Assembly (NCBI GenBank): GCA_900556245.1
Contig: USOC01000074.1
Coordinates: 1-6,143, forward strand
Direction: 5' to 3'
Length of the DNA: 6,143 bases
DNA from: an uncultured Prevotellaceae bacterium
GTDB lineage: Bacteria; Bacteroidota; Bacteroidia; Bacteroidales; Muribaculaceae
In this document: positions 1 through 4,931 of the stretch, piece by piece
How the letters are laid out: each line of letters opens with the position of its first letter
Position numbering within the stretch: the stretch's first letter is position 1
Made by a program: the position numbers and the translations under genes
The notes under the pieces: model-generated
Databases searched by the model: none
Seen by the model: the letters and a program-made list of their open reading frames with translations, nothing else
Told to the model about the DNA's origin: nothing

Positions 1-611
1 TCGACTTGATTTTCCTCGACATACAGATGCCGGAATTAAATGGCCTTGAACTGGCATGGATTATTCCTCCTTCATGCCGCATTGTATTTGTCACTGCATT
101 TGAAAAATACGCCATTGAAGGCTTCCGAACAAATGCCATCGACTATTTGCTGAAACCCGTGAGCTATGCCGAATTTGTCACAGCGGCAAACAAAGCCTTG
201 CAGTGGGCGGAAATGAAAGCAAAAGCGGAAACAGCCACCAAGCCCTCTGAAAACCGACACATCATCGTCAAAAGTGAGTACAGGCTCATTCAAATCGACA
301 CATCAAAAATTCTCTACATCGAAGGGTTGAAGGATTATGTGAAAATTTACCTTGAAAACTCTCCGAAATGCATCCTGTCACTCAAGAATATGAAGACAAT
401 TGAAAAGAATATGCCTTCCGGACAATTTTGCCGTGTTCATCGCTCATTCATTGTGCAAATGTCCAAAATAAACATCATCGAACGCAACCGCATCGTTTTC
501 GGGGACAAATACATTCCTATCTCAGAAACTTACAAAGACATGTTTTCCGATTATCTGAAGAAGCACACAGTCACACCGGAACGGATCTCAAAAGATTCAA
601 TTGAAATATAA
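1..611 (+). CDS. LytTR-family response regulator, 3' part (5' end outside window)
   Basis: Two-component response regulator: a receiver domain phosphorylated by a partner sensor kinase, followed by a LytTR DNA-binding domain that controls transcription. The reading frame is open to the left edge (first full codon at 3-5), so the true start lies upstream; the TTG at 6 is an internal Leu codon, not a start. About 202 residues are visible. Counting from the first full codon, the phospho-acceptor Asp is residue 6 (codon 18-20, in LDIQMPELNG), the conserved Thr is about 31 (FVTAFEKYA) and the conserved Lys is 51 (DYLLKP). Roughly the first 50 residues, with the acidic pair, are missing. The LytTR domain covers about residues 85-188 and has the typical ILYIEGLKDYVKIYL and CRVHRSFIV segments. 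The family usually has about 240-250 residues, so the C-terminus looks complete. In Bacteroidota such regulators often sit beside a LytS/YpdA-like membrane histidine kinase, which could lie to the left. The target genes cannot be inferred. Confidence 0.93.
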   Translation, partial: DLIFLDIQMPELNGLELAWIIPPSCRIVFVTAFEKYAIEGFRTNAIDYLLKPVSYAEFVTAANKALQWAEMKAKAETATKPSENRHIIVKSEYRLIQIDTSKILYIEGLKDYVKIYLENSPKCILSLKNMKTIEKNMPSGQFCRVHRSFIVQMSKINIIERNRIVFGDKYIPISETYKDMFSDYLKKHTVTPERISKDSIEI

Positions 612-1964
612 TCATTGTCGTTCTGCATTTGCTTCTGCGACAACACCCCGACAGCTTGATGCCGGTACGCGGAATTCTGCCGACGCACGATGACCGACAA
701 CCCATACAATCACATCGCCGGCACACAACAGCCACGTCATTTTCTTTTCGAAAAGCGAAAAATGATGGTCAGAAAAATAATCACTCAACTTCTGTGTACC
801 GCGCATGCCAAACGGTCGAAACCGGTCCCCTTCGCGCCAACGGCGCAGTGTCAGACTCTGATGAAGAATCCGGTCATCAAAATAAGCGACCAACGGATTG
901 CTCTCAAAGCAAAACCCCGGTCCATAATCAACTACCGACACTCTCAAGTCAATTGGCAAATCTCCGACATGAAGCAATGAAGATATTTCTATTGGTTGCG
1001 AATCTTCTTCAAGCATTCGATTTGGCAACAGCTCAATTGAGCCCCGACCGACTTCCGCCACATAATCCGTAGAACGGAATATGGCCCCGACATTTCCAGC
1101 CTGCGCAGACCGCAGGATATCTGCAGTCTGCGCCGCATTGAAACCATACGGACCAAGCAATTCGTGAGCAATGGTTTCCGGGGATGCACTTTCCAAAAGT
1201 CCGGCAATCGACACGCGGACAACCTCACCCTGCCGGGTCAAGATGTTTCTGCGGGCTTGTTCTACCGACTCCTGAAACACAGCATTGCAACCCTTCAGAT
1301 TTTGAAGAGTCGTGCGAATCGACTTGTCGGCAAACGGAAAACATTCCCGAACAGAAGGAATAATCACATTACGAATTTTGTTTCGGGAGAAATCATTTTC
1401 CAAATTCGTGCTGTCCACCACATAATCCTGCTTAAATTCATGCAAGTAACTCTCAATTTCATCCCGACCAAGACTTAACATCGGACGGACAATCCTGCCG
1501 CTTCTTGTTTTCATTCCGGATAGTCCCGCAATTCCTGTCCCGCGAAGGAGATTTAGAAAAAATGTTTCCACATCGTCATCTGCATGATGCGCGACCACAA
1601 TAACTTCACAGCCATAGAGATTTCTGACTTCCTCAAACCGCCTATAGCGCAAATCCCGGCAAGCCATCTCCAGCGAAACGCCATTCTTTTGCGCATACGC
1701 CGACGCCTCAAAATGCGCCACCTCCAGTTCTACCTTCAAGCGTTGACACAAATCCCTGACAAATTGTTCGTCACGAATCGACTCGTCACCCCGCAAATGG
1801 AAATTGCAGTGCACTGCCGTACAGTCATACCCCAGACTGAGCAGTACACGCAATAAAGCGACCGAGTCAGCTCCGCCACTCAGAGCCACAAGCACCCTGC
1901 TCCTTTCGACAACTCCGGCTGAAACCATCGACTCCGATACCTTATTGACAAAATCCCGAATCAT
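612..1964 (-). CDS. tilS: tRNA(Ile)-lysidine synthase TilS
   Basis: Cytoplasmic enzyme that uses ATP and lysine to convert C34 of the CAU-anticodon tRNA-Ile to lysidine, so that the tRNA reads AUA and is charged with Ile instead of Met; essential in most bacteria. With the ATG at 1964-1962 the protein has 450 residues. The N-terminal PP-loop ATPase domain shows SGGADS (residues 29-34), then VHCNFHLRGDES (51-62), HHADDDVETFFLNLLRG (126-142), VDSTN (183-187) and RNKIRN (194-199). The C-terminal substrate-binding domain is recognisable by LTLRRWREGDRFRPFGMRG (371-389) and KLSDYFSD (392-399). The frame is open upstream to an ATG at 2033, but that would add 23 residues unlike the family and reads through the promoter; the 1964 start leaves the expected ~25 residues before the PP-loop. 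Its TGA stop directly abuts the stop of the convergent response regulator. No intrinsic terminator is evident, so the message probably ends inside the neighbouring gene. Confidence 0.96.
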   Translation of the reverse strand: MIRDFVNKVSESMVSAGVVERSRVLVALSGGADSVALLRVLLSLGYDCTAVHCNFHLRGDESIRDEQFVRDLCQRLKVELEVAHFEASAYAQKNGVSLEMACRDLRYRRFEEVRNLYGCEVIVVAHHADDDVETFFLNLLRGTGIAGLSGMKTRSGRIVRPMLSLGRDEIESYLHEFKQDYVVDSTNLENDFSRNKIRNVIIPSVRECFPFADKSIRTTLQNLKGCNAVFQESVEQARRNILTRQGEVVRVSIAGLLESASPETIAHELLGPYGFNAAQTADILRSAQAGNVGAIFRSTDYVAEVGRGSIELLPNRMLEEDSQPIEISSLLHVGDLPIDLRVSVVDYGPGFCFESNPLVAYFDDRILHQSLTLRRWREGDRFRPFGMRGTQKLSDYFSDHHFSLFEKKMTWLLCAGDVIVWVVGHRASAEFRVPASSCRGVVAEANAERQ

Positions 1965-1970
1965 AATACG

Positions 1971-2001
1971 CAAAGTTACATCATACTGACCGACATTCAA
2001 A
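1971..2001 (-). promoter_or_regulatory. Bacteroidota-type promoter of tilS
   Basis: Reading the minus strand, TTTG (2001-1998) is followed after 19 bases by TAACTTTG (1978-1971). This matches the Bacteroidota housekeeping sigma consensus TTTG (-33) and TAnnTTTG (-7) exactly. If the -7 box ends near -4, transcription would start at about 1967 (an A), only about 3 bases before the tilS ATG at 1964. The transcript would then be almost leaderless. The promoter call is from consensus matching and position; no start-site data are available. Confidence 0.8.
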
Positions 2002-2091
2002 GCACCTCCTCCCTTTTTGTTTGAAAGCCACAACTTCCAATACTCCTACAGCTTATTTAAGAGAAAACAAATTGAAACAGAACGGCAATTC

Positions 2092-2123
2092 TTTCGACAT
2101 TCAAAACAAATTATGTAACTTTG
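2092..2123 (+). promoter_or_regulatory. Bacteroidota-type promoter of pheS operon
   Basis: TTTC (2092-2095, one mismatch to TTTG) lies 20 bases upstream of TAACTTTG (2116-2123), an exact TAnnTTTG -7 box. The expected transcription start is about 2127 (an A), giving a leader of about 20 bases, AT-rich and without a Shine-Dalgarno sequence, before the pheS ATG at 2147. This would be the promoter for pheS and probably for the four closely spaced genes behind it. The 12 bases around the -7 box (ATGTAACTTTGC, 2113-2124) occur identically, in opposite orientation, in the tilS promoter at 1970-1981. Confidence 0.82.
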
Positions 2124-2146
2124 CAGAAATATATAACAGTACTGAA

Positions 2147-3166
2147 ATGTTAGCAAAAATAGAAAATTTAAAAAACGAAATAGAAGCGCTCGTTGCCACT
2201 TCCAAAGAAGAAGTGGAAGCTTTACGCATCAAATACCTAAGCAAAAAAGGCGAAGTATCTTTGCTGTTCAATGACTTCCGCAATGTTCCGAACGAACAGA
2301 AAAAAGAAATCGGACAAGCTCTCAACGCCCTTAAAAATCAAGCAACCGACAAAATAAATGCGCTTCGCGAAAACATTGAAGCTGGAACTTCGGAAACCGT
2401 CTCTATTGATTTGAGCCGCACTTCCGCACCGGCACCCCTTGGCAACCGACACCCTATTTCATTGGTTCGCAATGAAATCATATCCATCTTCTCGCGCTTG
2501 GGATTTACCATTGCCGACGGTCCGGAAGTGGAAGACGATTGGCACGTGTTCTCGGCTCTCAATTTTGCAGCCGACCACCCCGCCCGCGATATGCAGGACA
2601 CGTTCTTCATCCAGCGCTCACCGGACGTACTGCTCCGTACCCATACTTCTTCCGTACAGACTCGGGTAATGACTACACAGAAGCCACCGATACGAATCAT
2701 CTGTCCGGGACGCGTTTATCGCAACGAGGCCATATCAGCCCGTGCTCACTGCTTCTTCCATCAAATTGAAGCACTCTATATCGACAAAAACGTTTCATTT
2801 ACCGACTTAAAGCAAACTCTTCTTTATTTTGCCCGTGAAATGTTCGGCGCTGACACACAAATTCGCCTTCGTCCATCATACTTCCCGTTCACCGAACCAT
2901 CTGCTGAAATGGATATCTCTTGCCACCTGTGCGGTGGCAAAGGCTGCGCATTCTGTAAACAAACAGGCTGGGTAGAAATCCTGGGTTGTGGCATGGTCGA
3001 CCCGAACGTGCTCGAATCCTGCGGAATTGACAGTTCCGTATACTCAGGTTTCGCGCTTGGAATGGGTGTCGAACGAATCACCAACTTGAAATACCGCGTC
3101 AAAGACCTGCGTCTGTTCTCGGAAAACGACGTTCGCTTCCTCGACGAGTTCAAAGCCGCACGATAA
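2147..3166 (+). CDS. pheS: Phenylalanyl-tRNA synthetase alpha subunit
   Basis: Catalytic subunit of the alpha2-beta2 phenylalanyl-tRNA synthetase, which charges tRNA-Phe with Phe using ATP in the cytoplasm. From the ATG at 2147 the protein is 339 residues, the usual length. Residues 1-85 form the N-terminal coiled-coil tRNA-binding arm (LRIKYLSKKGEVSLL at 26-40). The class II core follows: LLRTHTSSVQTRVM (162-175), motif 2 GRVYRNEAISARAHCFFHQIE (from 188), FPFTEPSAEMDI (246-257) and motif 3 GFALGMGVER (301-310), whose Ala303 lines the Phe side-chain pocket. Cys259, Cys262, Cys267 and Cys270 make a CxxC-x4-CxxC knuckle, likely metal-binding, which I recall from Bacteroidota and some other bacterial PheS proteins. 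An in-frame ATG at 2021 would add 42 residues unlike the family and would start upstream of the -7 box, so it is rejected. pheT is not in the window. The TAA stop directly abuts the nth ATG. Confidence 0.98.
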   Translation: MLAKIENLKNEIEALVATSKEEVEALRIKYLSKKGEVSLLFNDFRNVPNEQKKEIGQALNALKNQATDKINALRENIEAGTSETVSIDLSRTSAPAPLGNRHPISLVRNEIISIFSRLGFTIADGPEVEDDWHVFSALNFAADHPARDMQDTFFIQRSPDVLLRTHTSSVQTRVMTTQKPPIRIICPGRVYRNEAISARAHCFFHQIEALYIDKNVSFTDLKQTLLYFAREMFGADTQIRLRPSYFPFTEPSAEMDISCHLCGGKGCAFCKQTGWVEILGCGMVDPNVLESCGIDSSVYSGFALGMGVERITNLKYRVKDLRLFSENDVRFLDEFKAAR

Positions 3167-3850
3167 ATGAAGCTTCAGGAAAGATACGACAACATAACCG
3201 CTTGGTTTCAAAAGAATATGCCGGTAGCTGAAACGGAACTCCACTATGGGTCTCCGTTTCAGTTGCTTGTAGCTGTCATCCTTTCCGCCCAATGCACGGA
3301 CAAGCGAGTCAATATAGTGACACCCCCTCTGTTTCGCGACTATCCTACGCCGGAAGCAATGGCTGAAGCAACCCCTGAAGTGATTTTTGAATACATCAAA
3401 AGCGTAACATTTCCTAACAACAAAGCGAAAGCATTGGTAGGCGCAGCAAAAATGCTGCTCGAAAAATTCGATGGGCAGGTTCCCTCTTCGATGGAGCAAC
3501 TCCTGAAAATTCCGGGAGTGGGAAGAAAGACTGCAAACGTCATGCTTGCCGTCGTATTCAACAAAGCAGCAATGGCTGTCGACACTCACGTGTTTCGCGT
3601 TTCAAACAGGATAGGACTCACAAACAACTCCAAAACTCCTCTCGAAACCGAAAAAACGCTCGTCGCCCACTTCCCCGAAGAGTTACTGCCAATTGCGCAC
3701 CACTGGCTCATCCTACACGGCCGCTATGTCTGCACCGCCAGAAATCCGAAGTGTGAACAATGCGGAATATCTGCATTTTGCAAACATTTTAAAAATAACG
3801 GTTTTACTGCCGTAAAGAACATTTCGAAAACAGACAATTCCCATTCTTAG
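3167..3850 (+). CDS. nth: Endonuclease III (DNA glycosylase/AP lyase)
   Basis: Base-excision-repair enzyme that removes oxidised pyrimidines such as thymine glycol from DNA and nicks the resulting abasic site by beta-elimination. The protein has 227 residues against about 211 in E. coli, with a short extra C-terminal tail. Landmarks: LLVAVILSAQCTDKRVN (33-49); helix-hairpin-helix LLKIPGVGRKTANVML (112-127) containing the catalytic Lys121; VDTHVFRVSNRIGL (138-151) with catalytic Asp139; and a [4Fe-4S] cluster motif C-x6-C-x2-C-x5-C at Cys189, Cys196, Cys199 and Cys205. All key residues are present, so it should be bifunctional and active. The ATG at 3167 follows the pheS stop with no gap (TAAATG), which indicates co-transcription and probably translational coupling. 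No separate promoter or ribosome-binding site is visible. MutY is less likely, because the long C-terminal Nudix-like domain is absent. Confidence 0.97.
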   Translation: MKLQERYDNITAWFQKNMPVAETELHYGSPFQLLVAVILSAQCTDKRVNIVTPPLFRDYPTPEAMAEATPEVIFEYIKSVTFPNNKAKALVGAAKMLLEKFDGQVPSSMEQLLKIPGVGRKTANVMLAVVFNKAAMAVDTHVFRVSNRIGLTNNSKTPLETEKTLVAHFPEELLPIAHHWLILHGRYVCTARNPKCEQCGISAFCKHFKNNGFTAVKNISKTDNSHS

Positions 3851-3851
3851 C

Positions 3852-4475
3852 ATGGAGACTTCCACCTTTTTGCTAATCATTGAAATAATCGGCACTGTCG
3901 CATTTGCCATTAGTGGTATCCGTCTGGCTGCCGCCAAGGACTTCGATTGGTTTGGTGCATACGTGGTCGGCTTAGTGACCGCAATCGGCGGCGGTACACT
4001 CCGCGACATCCTGCTCGACGCCACTCCGTTTTGGATGGGCAACCCATGGTATGTTTCTGTCACCGGGCTCTCACTGCTCTATGTTATTTTGTTTCGGAAA
4101 CTATTGGTAAAGCTAAACAGCACTTTCTTTTTCTTCGACACTATCGGATTGGCGCTATTCGTAGTAATCGGCATCCAAAAAACGCTGCTGTTCGACTATC
4201 CCATGTGGGTGGCAATCATTATGGGAACCATTACAGGTGCCCTTGGTGGAGTTATTCGCGACATCCTCATCAACGAAGAACCACTGATTTTCCGCAAAGA
4301 CGTCTACGCCACTGCCTGTATTGCAGGAGGTCTGGTCTACTGGTTCGCAATGCTCTTAGACCTGCCGGCTGAAATTCAAGCTATCGCTTGCGCAACAACA
4401 GTGATTGCAATACGCTTGTTGGCTGCCAAATACAATTGGTATATACCCGTACTCAACAATCCGCCTTCTGAATAA
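3852..4475 (+). CDS. TRIC/UPF0126 family cation channel (YicG/YadS-like)
   Basis: Integral inner-membrane protein of the trimeric intracellular cation channel family (UPF0126), whose characterised bacterial members conduct K+ as trimers. The 207 residues are the usual length and form two repeats of about three helices each, plus a final helix. The repeat marker is GGGTLRDILLDATPF at 46-60 in the first half and GGVIRDILINEEPL at 132-145 in the second; the Gly clusters kink the pore helices in this family. Hydrophobic segments are at about 5-25, 33-50, 66-82, 93-109, 116-135, 151-169 and 174-192. The ATG at 3852 lies one base after the nth stop, so it is almost certainly in the same transcript. 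The short, positively charged link at 82-88 (FRKLLVK) fits a cytoplasmic loop. The physiological ion and role in this organism are unknown. Confidence 0.91.
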   Translation: METSTFLLIIEIIGTVAFAISGIRLAAAKDFDWFGAYVVGLVTAIGGGTLRDILLDATPFWMGNPWYVSVTGLSLLYVILFRKLLVKLNSTFFFFDTIGLALFVVIGIQKTLLFDYPMWVAIIMGTITGALGGVIRDILINEEPLIFRKDVYATACIAGGLVYWFAMLLDLPAEIQAIACATTVIAIRLLAAKYNWYIPVLNNPPSE

Positions 4476-4487
4476 TCAAAATATAAA

Positions 4488-4922
4488 ATGAGTAAAGCTG
4501 CAACAAAAAAAACCACCATACAACTGATTAAATACGGTATCATCGGTGTCGGAAACACGCTGATTACCCTCATTGTCTTCTACATCTTCAACACCATCTG
4601 CGGATTCCCTTATGCTGTAGCCAACGTAATCGGATATGTCCTCGGACTTATCAATAGCTTTATCTGGAATCGCAACTGGGTATTCAAAACCCACAACAAC
4701 CTGTGGCGTGAGGCGTCACTATTCTTCCTTGGATTTGCCGTCTGCTACGGCCTGCAATTAGGTGTCAGCTTTATTCTGCTCAACATGACCCCTATTGCCG
4801 ACATCGAACTTGAATGGCTCCCGATGAAGAACACCAGCGAAAATATTGTAATTTGTATCAGCATGATGGTCTACACTCTCGCCAACTATTGCTATAACCG
4901 CTTCGTCACATTTCGCCAATAA
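4488..4922 (+). CDS. GtrA-family membrane protein
   Basis: Small four-helix membrane protein of the GtrA family, whose members are thought to move or handle polyprenyl-phosphate-linked sugars for cell-surface glycan modification or synthesis. The 144 residues are a typical length. Helices lie at about 14-36, 42-61, 76-98 and 118-136. Family signatures are KYGIIGVGNTLITLIVFY (15-32), IGYVLGLINSFIWNRNWVF (48-66) and NYCYNRFVTF at the C-terminus (133-142), repeating the aromatic-NR-F pattern of the first half. The ATG at 4488 is 12 bases past the preceding stop; the spacer is AT-rich and has no Shine-Dalgarno sequence. An A8 run at 4505-4512 (codons 6-9) lies just inside the gene. The next gene looks like a GT-C glycosyltransferase, a common partner for GtrA proteins, which supports a joint envelope-glycan role. 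The exact sugar and lipid carrier cannot be told. Confidence 0.9.
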   Translation: MSKAATKKTTIQLIKYGIIGVGNTLITLIVFYIFNTICGFPYAVANVIGYVLGLINSFIWNRNWVFKTHNNLWREASLFFLGFAVCYGLQLGVSFILLNMTPIADIELEWLPMKNTSENIVICISMMVYTLANYCYNRFVTFRQ

Positions 4923-4931
4923 ACCTTGTCT

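Larger units (their letters stand above)
1965..2146. other. Divergent intergenic region between tilS and pheS
   Basis: This 182-base gap is the only real intergenic space in the window. It holds the two divergent promoters. Between them, on the minus strand, is a purine run (AAAAAGGGAGGAGG, 2018-2005) that resembles a strong Shine-Dalgarno sequence but lies upstream of the predicted tilS transcript start. I see no riboswitch, T-box, attenuator hairpin or small RNA gene. The open frame running from 2021 into pheS is not supported as coding, because it covers the promoter and is unlike the PheS N-terminus. Confidence 0.75.

Noticed and set aside
615..643. Small inverted repeat TTGTCG/CGACAA at the tilS 3' end as a terminator
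   Set aside because: Only a 6-bp stem with a 17-base loop and no adjacent T-run on either strand; it lies in the tilS coding sequence and is likely chance.
629..1072. 147-residue open frame on the + strand opposite tilS, and the overlapping frame at 690-980
   Set aside because: Antisense to clearly conserved TilS coding sequence, with no recognisable domain and no promoter; a shadow of the real gene.
1965..2033. 23-residue N-terminal extension of TilS from the ATG at 2033
   Set aside because: It includes both promoter boxes of tilS and has no family similarity; the start at 1964 gives the usual distance to the PP-loop.
2021..2146. 42-residue N-terminal extension of PheS from the ATG at 2021
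   Set aside because: It overlaps the pheS promoter and its residues are unlike the PheS family; the ATG at 2147 gives the standard 339-residue protein.
3044..3589. 181-residue open frame on the - strand across the pheS/nth junction
   Set aside because: Spans two well-supported genes on the opposite strand, rich in Cys, His and Arg as expected for a shadow frame, and has no family resemblance.
3713..4063. 116-residue open frame on the - strand opposite the TRIC gene
   Set aside because: Antisense to a conserved two-repeat membrane protein and overlapping the end of nth; no independent support.
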